A stretch of DNA of 35,167 bases from Rhizomicrobium sp. (GTDB lineage: Bacteria; Pseudomonadota; Alphaproteobacteria; Micropepsales; Micropepsaceae). The stretch covers positions 1 through 35,167 of the forward strand of contig JANWJQ010000015.1 in NCBI GenBank assembly GCA_025451875.1. The letters run 5' to 3'. Position 1 is the first letter of the stretch. Each line of letters opens with the position of its first letter. This document shows, in pieces, positions 23,679 to 31,284 of this stretch. The position numbers and the translations under genes were made by a program. The notes under the pieces were generated by a model. The model saw only the letters and a program-made list of their open reading frames with translations, was not told the origin of the DNA and searched no databases.

Positions 23679-26228
23679 CTAGAATCGATAGTCCAATCCC
23701 GCAGACACCGCTTGGCTGGCGTAATTTCCGGTGGGAAGCGTGAGTTCCGCGTCAACGTGCAGGTCGAGTGTGCCGTCGATCTGAACCTTGAGCCCGCCGC
23801 CAACGGTCACCAGATCGCGTGCGGGCGAAAGCCCCACTTTTTGCAAGGCATTGCTGCCGCGCACAAGGCTGGCGGTCACACGGCGATCCGTCGACAGCAC
23901 TTCATGACTGTAGCGAATCCGCATGGACGGCGTGATCTGCGCATTGTCGCCGGTCAGGTAGTTCGCCGAGAGTTCGGCGCCCGCATAGGGGCGAAGCGAA
24001 TCGGTGCTATCTGATGCGAATGTCAGATCGAATGACGGCGCACCGCTTTCGCTGCCGCTATCGCGACGCAGATAGACATAGTCCAGACCGGCACTCGGCG
24101 TGAGAGAGAGCATTCCCGCGGACAAATGCTCCGCCGCTTCCACGGCGCCCGAAATCACCTGACCGTCATAGGAACTGTTCGGGGACATCTGTCCGGTAAC
24201 GGCCTGAAAGGTGCGGTGCGTTTTGAACCGGCCCTGCGTGTAGCCCACCGATGCCGCAAGCGAGAACGTATCGACGGCGTAACCGCCGTAAAGCGCAACA
24301 TTGTAGAGATCGGCGTTACCGTTAGCCCGCGCAAAAGTCTGATCCAGATCGAGGCGGCTGAAACCGCCTGCCAGACCGAGCATCAGTCCGGAGTCGTAAC
24401 GGTGGTCGATACCGCCAAGGAACCCCGCCGTTCGAGTGCTGAAATCCGGCCCGCCGGCATCGCTGTCATATTGAGCAAACTGCCCCTGCATCGTCGCCCA
24501 AATGCCGCCACGCGCACCTGCGTCCGCGCGGTGGGCGACGCGTGACAGGATATTGCCGTCGCTCTGATGCGCATTATCAATCGCGGCAGTCGTCAACGAC
24601 GTTACCACCACGTCATTCGCGGGCTGAAGCGTCAGGTCGAGCTGTTTCTGCGTGGCGGTGAAGAAGTGCATTAGCCCGGGAGCGCCGTTGTCCACCACAG
24701 TGCTGAATTGGCCTGTGATATTTCCCGCACTCAGCAGCGTGTTCACCGAAGCCAGATAAGTGCCGCTCGCATACTGCAGGTCGAGCGTGCCGCCCAGGCT
24801 CGCATTGCCGGTAACGGCAAGTTCGGATGCACCGTTCGGCCCGATGGCGATGTCCAGAACGCCATTTGCACCCTGCGTGTAGTCGCCTTTGACCGTCAGC
24901 GTGCCGATCGAGCCTCCGGGGCTCACGGTGCCGTTGTTCACCGTATTGCCGTTGATTGTGCCGTGGCCCGAAAGCGTGCCATGCGCGCGTACCCTGACAT
25001 TGCTTGCGATGCTTGCTGTCGAATGGGCCGCATCGCCGATCTGCAATGTGCCGCCATCAATTATGGTGGGACCGCGATAGGTATCGTGGCCATTTAACAC
25101 GAGGATGCCGTTGCCTGATTTCGTCAGCGCTCCGGTGCCGGAAATGTTGTTGGACCAGGTCGAATTGTAGCCCGCCGTATCGACCGCCCAGTCCATATCG
25201 AAACTGCCTGGCCCCTGCACCGCAGCGCCGACGTTCAGAAGGCCGTGGCCATAAATGCTGGGATCGCCAATCGGCGTCGCGGTGGTGAGGACCGTCTGCA
25301 CAATCTGTTCCGACGTCATGTAGGGGAACGCCTGGAGCACCAGAGCGACCGCACCGGAGACGACCGGCGCCGCCATCGAAGTGCCGGACATATAGTCATA
25401 GTTGCCGCCTGGCCCGATTCCCGTGCCGGTCGGCACGGTCGAGTAGATGTCCACGCCCGGCGCGGCGATGCACCAGGCAGCATCGATGCCGCAGCGATTC
25501 GAGAAGCTGGCGATCTGGTTGTTCGCGTCGACGGCGACGACGGCGATGAACTGTTTCTGCAGATCGGGCATGGTCTCGGGCAGGTCGGCCAAATCCCATG
25601 GCTTGGTATCACTGAAGTTGCCGGCAGCAAATACGAAGATCATGCCGTGATCCTCGGCACTCTTGAGATTGTCGTGGATGTAGTTCAGGTAATCCTGACC
25701 GTAGAAACCGACAAACGTGACCCAGCTGTTGCTGGCGATGCGCACGCCCGCGTCAACCGCTCTCTGCAGGCCGTCGAAGAATTCGGTGTTGGTCTCCAAG
25801 ACATCGAAGGACGACAGGATGTTGAATGACATGACGTTGGCGCCATAGGCGACGCCCTGCATGCCGACGCCGTCGCGATTGGCCGCGATGGTGCCAGCGT
25901 CATGCGTGCCGTGACCGCTGAGGTCCGTCAGGTCTGTCGTATCGAATAGATAGTCGTAACCGCTGAGAGTCTTGCCGGCGAATTCTGGATTCGTGGGATC
26001 GAGGCCGGTGTCGAACAGCGCGACCGTAACACCGGCGCCGGTGTAGCCAAGCGCATACGCCTCGTCGGCGTGAATCTGCGCTAGCGCGCCCGATGCATAA
26101 TACTCCGCCGTGTCGAACGAAGATGGCGAAGTCTGCGCATCCGCATGTCCCATTAGAGCCAGAAAGCTGGCTGCAAGACTTAGTCCCGCGCTCAAGCGCA
26201 CGTTTCGTCCCCAATTGCCCGCACGCAT
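23679..26228 (-). CDS. Subtilisin-like serine protease autotransporter
   Basis: The 849-residue protein has a signal peptide (MRAGNWGRNVRLSAGLSLAA..., ending near ADA-QT). The S8 peptidase domain (about 40-335) carries the full triad: Asp73 in VALFDTGLD, His106 in SGHGTHDAG and Ser near 282 in SGTSMAAP. A passenger segment follows with an autotransporter-associated beta-strand repeat (TGALTKSGNGILVLNG and the glycine-rich repeats after it). The last 280 residues are an autotransporter beta-barrel ending in LDYRF, the C-terminal aromatic signal for outer-membrane insertion. It is therefore secreted by the type V route and displayed or released as a protease. The ATG at 26228 follows GGGGGCAGG. 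An AraC-type regulator gene lies directly upstream. Confidence 0.92.
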   Translation of the reverse strand: MRAGNWGRNVRLSAGLSLAASFLALMGHADAQTSPSSFDTAEYYASGALAQIHADEAYALGYTGAGVTVALFDTGLDPTNPEFAGKTLSGYDYLFDTTDLTDLSGHGTHDAGTIAANRDGVGMQGVAYGANVMSFNILSSFDVLETNTEFFDGLQRAVDAGVRIASNSWVTFVGFYGQDYLNYIHDNLKSAEDHGMIFVFAAGNFSDTKPWDLADLPETMPDLQKQFIAVVAVDANNQIASFSNRCGIDAAWCIAAPGVDIYSTVPTGTGIGPGGNYDYMSGTSMAAPVVSGAVALVLQAFPYMTSEQIVQTVLTTATPIGDPSIYGHGLLNVGAAVQGPGSFDMDWAVDTAGYNSTWSNNISGTGALTKSGNGILVLNGHDTYRGPTIIDGGTLQIGDAAHSTASIASNVRVRAHGTLSGHGTINGNTVNNGTVSPGGSIGTLTVKGDYTQGANGVLDIAIGPNGASELAVTGNASLGGTLDLQYASGTYLASVNTLLSAGNITGQFSTVVDNGAPGLMHFFTATQKQLDLTLQPANDVVVTSLTTAAIDNAHQSDGNILSRVAHRADAGARGGIWATMQGQFAQYDSDAGGPDFSTRTAGFLGGIDHRYDSGLMLGLAGGFSRLDLDQTFARANGNADLYNVALYGGYAVDTFSLAASVGYTQGRFKTHRTFQAVTGQMSPNSSYDGQVISGAVEAAEHLSAGMLSLTPSAGLDYVYLRRDSGSESGAPSFDLTFASDSTDSLRPYAGAELSANYLTGDNAQITPSMRIRYSHEVLSTDRRVTASLVRGSNALQKVGLSPARDLVTVGGGLKVQIDGTLDLHVDAELTLPTGNYASQAVSAGLDYRF

Positions 26229-26351
26229 CCTGCCCCCAGTCGCGCCAACTTGGCCTTAATTCCAAATGGGACCGCCTCACGACAAGTCCCGCGGACAAAA
26301 CGTCAAGCGTTTCGAACGAAATGCAAAGTTGGGCGATAATGGCAAAGCGGT

Positions 26352-27443
26352 TCAAATAAGACCGGCAATCCATTCCTCGTGGCGCCGATTGCCGGCTCTG
26401 GGATCGACACCGCTCCTGGACATTGAAACGCCAAAGACGGCCCGCGCCTCGCTCGGCGACATGTCGAAGCGTTGCCGAAAGACACGCGAGAACACCGCAG
26501 AATTTGTGAAACCCCAACGATAGGCGATCGCTGAAATCTGGCTGCCCGCATTCCGCGAGGACACGATTTCCGCCATGCACTTTCGCAGCCGGAGCTCCCG
26601 GACATGACTGGCGACGCCCCCGACCGGCTCGAACAATTTATAGAGCGCAGTGCGCGAAATGCCGATGTTTCGTGCAATTGTTTCTACGGAGAGATCCGGC
26701 GCATGGAGGTTTTGACGGAGATAAAGCTGCGCGCGCAGAAGCAGAGATTGCCTTCGGCCGCTTCCGTGCCATCGGGCGCCAGTGGCGGCCTTGTTGAACG
26801 CACCGGCAATCAGTTCGATCAGCGCTCGCGCAGTGGTATCTGCCTCTGCCGCTGTCAGCGTCGGCAGCACCCTGTAAACGGATCTCAGATAATCGGCGAG
26901 CAGGTAGCCGGGACCATCTTCGATTGAAGGAAGCAACCCGTGAAATGAGTCCGGCCGCATCAACAATGGGGCAAGCCGCGTGCGCGGAATGAACACGCAC
27001 AACAGATCGAAGCTGGAATTGAAGCTGTCCATCACCTCGCCAAGATCGAAGCCCATGATCTGGCCCGGGCGATTGCGGATCGTACGGCCATGAACGCTCA
27101 TCTCGGCGCAACCCTCGAAGAACAATTCAATCATGTAGTGATCAATTCCGTCACGCGCGATCTTGAGTTGCCCGCGGTCGAATTTCTGGCGATTGGCGCG
27201 CGCCCGCGTGAACACGATATCTTCCAGAAGATAGCCCTCAATCTCGCCTGAGAACCTGTCAGCCGAATCTCTGGGATCGAGAGCCGTATCCAGAAAGACG
27301 CTCATACTCTCGTTCCAGGCGGAAAACCGCTCAGCCGGCGCGAGATCGTAAGTCGCGAACCAGGAGCTGGCCAATAGCGAACCCTGATTGCGCCTGCGGC
27401 GGGCTCGATGATGGAATTGTTGATTCTCAGGCGGCTCCGACAT
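26352..27443 (-). CDS. AraC-family transcriptional regulator
   Basis: This 363-residue protein has an N-terminal effector/dimer domain of the AraC-binding type (about 35-215, with RPGQIMGFDLGEV in its beta-barrel). The C-terminal AraC DNA-binding domain (about 255-345) has two helix-turn-helices: LSVETIARNIGISRTALYKLF and ISAIAYRWGFTNSAVFSRVF, then the family end RFDMSPSEAR. It ends 123 bases before the autotransporter start on the same strand, so that protease gene is the obvious target. The ligand cannot be read from sequence. The basic N-terminus (HHRARRRRNQG) is an unusual extension. The ATG start lacks a clear binding site. Confidence 0.9.
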   Translation of the reverse strand: MSEPPENQQFHHRARRRRNQGSLLASSWFATYDLAPAERFSAWNESMSVFLDTALDPRDSADRFSGEIEGYLLEDIVFTRARANRQKFDRGQLKIARDGIDHYMIELFFEGCAEMSVHGRTIRNRPGQIMGFDLGEVMDSFNSSFDLLCVFIPRTRLAPLLMRPDSFHGLLPSIEDGPGYLLADYLRSVYRVLPTLTAAEADTTARALIELIAGAFNKAATGARWHGSGRRQSLLLRAQLYLRQNLHAPDLSVETIARNIGISRTALYKLFEPVGGVASHVRELRLRKCMAEIVSSRNAGSQISAIAYRWGFTNSAVFSRVFRQRFDMSPSEARAVFGVSMSRSGVDPRAGNRRHEEWIAGLI

Positions 27444-28148
27444 CGTAAGATGATAGAGGGTCCCGTGCGCACTGCCAATTGCGTTCAGGCGGGTGGTTTC
27501 TGGAACGCGGCCGACGCGCCCCCACCGTATCGAATGGTTTTCACGTTGAGCATGGACGAGGAACTGCCGTCGGCGACCCGACCATCGTTTGCGATCGGTG
27601 TGATGAAATTCAGAATTTGCGTCTCGGCTATGCGATGAACATTCCTCGGTCGATCGTCATCATCTTCAGATCATTTGAAAGCCAATGAATTGAACACTGT
27701 CCACCCTATTCGTCACTTCGACGGGGGGACATGTGGATGGAATGGGATTTTAAATTGGAGAGAATACCGCGGATTCGCTCTCATCTTGGAGAGCTCCGAT
27801 ATTCGTCCGTCTCCGCCCGATCACCTACTGATGGATGGCGGCGGAAAAACAAGTTCTTCCAATAGTCGGAAGAACCTCGCGGGCGACCCGCGCACGGCGG
27901 GACTTTGCAATGCTGTCGTAGGACCGCCGAAGCGTCGCACTGAAACCTTCCGATAAGAATCAAAAGGCCTGATTGGAAGGAAAATTTAAATTTTAAGCTC
28001 CAAGGTTGTTCATAATCGCCCCGAGGCCCTTTTGGACAAGCCCGTCTTAGCGGTTCAATCAGAAATCTGACTGGTCCCGGAAGTCGGCTCTGTTCACGAG
28101 AGCCTGGCCGCGCCAGCGTCGCGAGACGCATGGTGGGAAGCCCGGTTT
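27444..28148. other. Long intergenic region upstream of the Fic locus
   Basis: About 700 bases with no frame I would call a gene; short frames on both strands lack binding sites and known motifs. It holds the divergent promoter region of the AraC gene and, at 28085-28112, one copy of a 28-base repeat found again at 30206-30233. The composition is less GC-rich than the flanking genes, consistent with acquired DNA. Confidence 0.45.
28085..28112 (+). repeat. 28-base direct repeat, copy A (left of Fic)
   Basis: This segment (CGGCTC, T/C, GTTCACGAGAGC, C/G, TGGCCGCG) matches 30206-30233 at 26 of 28 positions in the same orientation. The two copies bracket the Fic gene about 2.1 kb apart. It also contains a 6-bp inverted repeat (GGCTCT and AGAGCC). 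Confidence 0.6.
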
Positions 28149-28283
28149 CTTAAGTACCAAATTTTCGGTGATTTTACCACTTAAACCCCGAAAATTCGGC
28201 AGCAAGGCTGGATAATTCCCAGAACCCATCTCTTAACTTCCATTTATTCGGTTTTATGGTGTCTTAAACCCCAAAAAATCGGT
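28149..28283 (+). promoter_or_regulatory. Four 21-bp direct repeats, probable operator array of the Fic gene
   Basis: Copies at 28149-28169, 28180-28200, 28232-28252 and 28263-28283 fit CTTAA, three variable bases, CC, six mainly A/T bases, TCGGY. Copies 1-2 and 3-4 are each 31 bp apart (about three helical turns), and the pairs are 52 bp apart. Copy 2 contains a near-palindrome (CCGAAAATTCGG). The last copy ends 24 bases before the start codon, so bound protein would block the promoter. The AbiEi-like domain of the Fic protein is the likely ligand. Confidence 0.75.
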
Positions 28284-28307
28284 ATGCTGGCCAAGCAGGA
28301 GTCCTTA

Positions 28308-29798
28308 ATGCCCGAATTTTCCGTCGCCAACCTCCCCGAGATCTTTGTCTCCGACACCGCGATTTCCAAGCCGGTGTCGGAAGCGGTGGAGCGTGGCCAA
28401 TTGCGTCGGCTCGCCTCCCGGCTCTACAGCCGCAACCTCACGGAAGATCCCGCCAAGCTGGTCCGCCGCAACTGGTCGCGGCTGATTGCGGGCTATTACC
28501 CGGACGCCCTCATCGCCGACCGCACCGCGCTGGAGAACCAGCCGGCCGAAGACGGCTCGGTGTTTCTTATCTCCGACAAGAAGCGCGACACCAAACTGCC
28601 CGGCGTGACGTTCCGGCCGCGAAAAGGCCCGGGGCCGCTCGACAGCGACAAGCCCTTTGTGGGCGGCGCGCGCCTGTCGTCGGTGCCGCGCGCCTATCTC
28701 GAAAACATGCGCGCGTCGCGCGCGCGCGACAATCGGACTCCGCGCACGCTCACGCGCGCTGAGCTCGAGACCCGCCTGGACGCCCTCATCCGCCGTCAAG
28801 GCGAGGATGCGGCCAACAAGCTGCGCGACGAGGCACGCGCCATCGCGCCGCAGCTCGACCTGCAGAAAGAGTACGAAGAACTGAGCGCGCTCATCGGCAC
28901 TTTGCTGGGCACGCGCGACGCCAAGCTGGAAAGTCAAGCCGGCAAGGCGCGCGCGGCCGGGCACCCCTTCGATCCGGATCGGGTGCGCCTGTTCGAAACG
29001 CTGTTCCGCGCCTTGCGCGAAACCGTCTCGCCCGAACGGCCCGCGCCGGAGCGCGACGCAGACGCCAACGGCACGCTCGCCTTTTTCGAGGCTTACTTCT
29101 CGAACTTCATCGAAGGTACGGAATTTTCCGTCAAGGAAGCCGAAGACATCGTCTTCAACGGCGTCATTCCCGCCGAACGGCCGCAAGACGCACATGATGT
29201 GCTGGGCACGTTTCGCATCGTCTCGGATCAGGGCGAAATGCAACGCACGCCCAAGAACTTTGCCGAGTTCATCGACTTTCTGAGACGCCGCCACGCGATC
29301 ATCATGGAAGCGCGGCCGGATAAGAACCCGGGCAGTTTCAAGACCAAGTCCAACCAGGCCGGCATGACGGTGTTTGTGACACCGGAGCTGGTGATCGGGA
29401 CGCTGGAAAAGGGCTTCGAGTTTCTGGGCGCCTTGGCCGAACCGCTTCAAAGAGCTGCCTTCATGATGATGCTGGTGAGCGAAGTGCATCCGTTTGCCGA
29501 CGGCAATGGCCGGATTGGCCGCATCATGATGAACGCCGAGCTGGTGGCGGCCGGCCAGGAGCGCATCATCGTGCCCACCGCGTTCCGCACCGATTACCTG
29601 GGTCCGCTCAGGGCGTTCTCCCACAACGGCGAGACGGCGCCCCTGATCCGCATGCTCGATGTGGCGCAGCGCTACACGCACGGCATCGACTGGCGCAATC
29701 TGGAGAGCGCGCAAGCGATGCTGGAAAAAACCAATGCGTTTGCGCAAGGCGAGGACGCCAAGCTGCACGTCGACTGGCAGAGCTGGCCTACGAAATAG
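28308..29798 (+). CDS. Fic-domain enzyme with AbiEi-like N-terminal domain
   Basis: The start at 28308 is set by AGGAG six bases upstream; the ATG at 28284 directly abuts an operator repeat. The 496-residue protein begins with a winged-helix-like region similar to AbiEi antitoxins (SEAVERGQLRRLASRLYSRN, DPAKLVRRNWSRLIAGYYPD and IADRTALE). A helical middle follows. The Fic domain carries SNFIEG (about 265-270), matching the inhibitory (S/T)xxxE(G/N) motif. The catalytic loop HPFADGNGRIGR (about 394-405) has the His and phosphate-binding residues intact. Fic enzymes usually AMPylate a hydroxyl side chain; the target is unknown. Because inhibition motif and enzyme are on one chain, no separate antitoxin is needed. 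Confidence 0.92.
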   Translation: MPEFSVANLPEIFVSDTAISKPVSEAVERGQLRRLASRLYSRNLTEDPAKLVRRNWSRLIAGYYPDALIADRTALENQPAEDGSVFLISDKKRDTKLPGVTFRPRKGPGPLDSDKPFVGGARLSSVPRAYLENMRASRARDNRTPRTLTRAELETRLDALIRRQGEDAANKLRDEARAIAPQLDLQKEYEELSALIGTLLGTRDAKLESQAGKARAAGHPFDPDRVRLFETLFRALRETVSPERPAPERDADANGTLAFFEAYFSNFIEGTEFSVKEAEDIVFNGVIPAERPQDAHDVLGTFRIVSDQGEMQRTPKNFAEFIDFLRRRHAIIMEARPDKNPGSFKTKSNQAGMTVFVTPELVIGTLEKGFEFLGALAEPLQRAAFMMMLVSEVHPFADGNGRIGRIMMNAELVAAGQERIIVPTAFRTDYLGPLRAFSHNGETAPLIRMLDVAQRYTHGIDWRNLESAQAMLEKTNAFAQGEDAKLHVDWQSWPTK

Positions 29799-29801
29799 CC
29801 G

Positions 29802-29943
29802 CCGCCATCACCACCACCGCCATCGTCGACGACGACGACATCAACAACAACACCGTCATCATCAACGGCACCGTCGCCACCGCCAACACCATCAACGGCA
29901 TGAAGAAGAAGATGATGATGATCATCATCATGATGGTGATGGG
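29802..29943. repeat. Trinucleotide-biased low-complexity tract
   Basis: Directly after the Fic stop, about 140 bases consist almost wholly of NCA, NCG and later GAN triplets (CAC, ATC, GTC, GAC, AAC). It ends in a perfect 20-base palindrome at 29912-29931 (ATGATGATGA and its complement). Open frames across it encode runs of His/Asp, Met/Ile or Val and are composition artefacts. In the next frame the Fic gene would gain a His-rich tail. The rest of the gap to 30198 shows no gene. Confidence 0.7.
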
Positions 29944-30198
29944 TCTTGCGACAGAGGCAATGCTCGTCAGAGCCGAGACTGCATACACGCCCGGTCCACA
30001 AAAGCCCGGCCGCGCGACGCGTGACGCGCGGGTCGCACACCGCCCGCCAGCAGGTTATCAACGGACGCTTCAAGGTGCCCGCAATGTTGGAATGATCTCC
30101 GATCGGCGAGACTGGGATGGAATGCCCTCATCCGCCGGCAGGCTGATGGCCGAACATCTGCGCCAAGGATCGAAGCCCGAAGGGCGGAGACGCGAGCG

Positions 30199-30453
30199 CT
30201 AGCCGCGGCTCCGTTCACGAGAGCGTGGCCGCGGGCGAAAGCCCGCGGGGCGCGCAAGCAGATCCGCAGGCTCCACATCGAGAATCACGGCCAACTTCGC
30301 AACCATGTCTATGGTTGCGCTGTAAATTCCACGTTCCAAAACGCTCACATAAGTACGATCGATCTCAGCGTCAGCTGCAAGTGCTTCTTGCGATAGCCCC
30401 TTCGCGTGGCGCGCCTTCCGCAGATTGATCGCAAAGATCTCTCGAATATCCAT
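30199..30453 (-). CDS. XRE-family helix-turn-helix regulator
   Basis: The 84-residue protein has a Cro/CI-type helix-turn-helix: INLRKARHAKGLSQEALAAD, then IDRTYVSVLERG and the family end MVAKLAVILDVEPADLLARP. A basic tail (RPRPRSRERSRG) follows, encoded across a GC hairpin at 30229-30248 and repeat copy B. The ATG at 30453 is chosen because the domain begins there; it lies in a perfect inverted repeat and has no binding site, so the message may be leaderless or start further up. It is convergent with the Fic gene. Self-regulation is likely; other targets are unknown. Confidence 0.88.
   Translation of the reverse strand: MDIREIFAINLRKARHAKGLSQEALAADAEIDRTYVSVLERGIYSATIDMVAKLAVILDVEPADLLARPAGFRPRPRSRERSRG
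30206..30233 (+). repeat. 28-base direct repeat, copy B (right of Fic)
   Basis: Partner of 28085-28112 (26 of 28 identical). It lies in the 3' end of the XRE gene and is followed by a perfect 8-bp hairpin with a GAAA loop (30229-30248: CCGCGGGC, GAAA, GCCCGCGG). Confidence 0.6.
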
Positions 30454-30462
30454 ATTCGAGAG
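30439..30462. promoter_or_regulatory. Perfect inverted repeat over the XRE start codon, probable operator
   Basis: Ten-base arms CTCTCGAATA (30439-30448) and TATTCGAGAG (30453-30462) flank TCCA. The XRE start codon occupies 30451-30453. A homodimer bound here would block its own transcription or translation start. No second copy was noticed in the window. Confidence 0.7.
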
Positions 30463-30701
30463 GCGACAGCGTTGCTGTGTATTCCACCACGGAGTATGCC
30501 CGACAATGTGAGAAATTAGCGGATGCACCTTGGCGTCAGGAACGTCATCTGTGGTCGGTGAAGTCCCCTGGTCCGATTGAGCAGTTTCCATCGGCCAGAC
30601 ACGCACGCAAACCGCGTCAATTGATTGCTCCTTTCATTGCCCGATGCTGGCAGCGTCAGGGATATATCGATGCCGGTAGCGTGGATCGAACGCGGTGGAA
30701 A

Positions 30702-31190
30702 TTATTTTGCAAACTCTCGATATTTTCTGAAGTAGCGGTATTCGTGCCAAGTCAGCCAGATGACCACGACATCGAGCACGGTCAGCAATATGAGGAAGAT
30801 GGAGTGTGTGAAAGCATAGCGATAGATCTGATACATGATAAAGAGGGTGAATACGCCGATGGCGGTCGGGTACGCCCAAACCTTGTCCCGCAGGAGACCA
30901 GCGACCAAGACAATTTTTATAATGCCATGACTGATTAGGTAGATTGCGGCGAACCAACCGGACTGTGCAAGGAACGAAGGCAACACGTGTTGTAGGTGAG
31001 TAGCAACAAAATCGTGCGGATCCTCAACTAGTTCGTCGTGAATGAGCGTTGCCGTGACATGCACCAGCGTTCTTGGGAAGAGAAGCGCGAGGCCACCCAA
31101 AATTTCCACGACGCCGTCAAACGCCTTGAGCAAGATTCCCCAGACGAAAACCTTATGGATGGCCTTTTCTCGCTGTGTCTCGTGTAGCAT
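30702..31190 (-). CDS. DUF2127-like small membrane protein
   Basis: The ATG at 31190 follows GAGAGG and gives 162 residues; a longer in-frame start at 31316 would run into the RND gene. The opening HKVFVWGILLKAFDGVVEILGGLALLF is typical of DUF2127 proteins, with further helices at SGWFAAIYLISHGIIKIVLVAG, AYPTAIGVFTLFIMYQIYRY and the C-terminal FLILLTVLDVVVIWLTW. Four membrane passes are likely, in the inner membrane. It lies 95 bases after the RND permease on the same strand, perhaps in its operon. Function of the family is unknown. Confidence 0.82.
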   Translation of the reverse strand: MLHETQREKAIHKVFVWGILLKAFDGVVEILGGLALLFPRTLVHVTATLIHDELVEDPHDFVATHLQHVLPSFLAQSGWFAAIYLISHGIIKIVLVAGLLRDKVWAYPTAIGVFTLFIMYQIYRYAFTHSIFLILLTVLDVVVIWLTWHEYRYFRKYREFAK

Positions 31191-31284
31191 AAGAAGGCCT
31201 CTCAAAAGCCATTCCAACTCTGTATAACGATGACAACCTGCATATTCTGGTGCAGCTGCCTCTACAGGTATGCTTGCATCAATC

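Noticed and set aside
23270-27760. Similar-looking GGGGGACA...TGGATGGA stretches near 23280 and 27725 as possible mobile-element ends around the autotransporter
   Set aside because: Similarity is limited to about 15-20 bases with gaps and does not extend; no transposase is present.
28305-29768. 487-codon open frame on the minus strand opposite the Fic gene
   Set aside because: It mirrors the GC-rich Fic coding sequence, has no recognisable motif and is typical of antisense shadow frames; the Fic catalytic motif fixes the real strand.
29788-30202. Frames encoding Met/Ile-rich or Met/Lys-rich starts that look like membrane or signal peptides
   Set aside because: They arise from the trinucleotide-biased tract and lack binding sites and conserved features.
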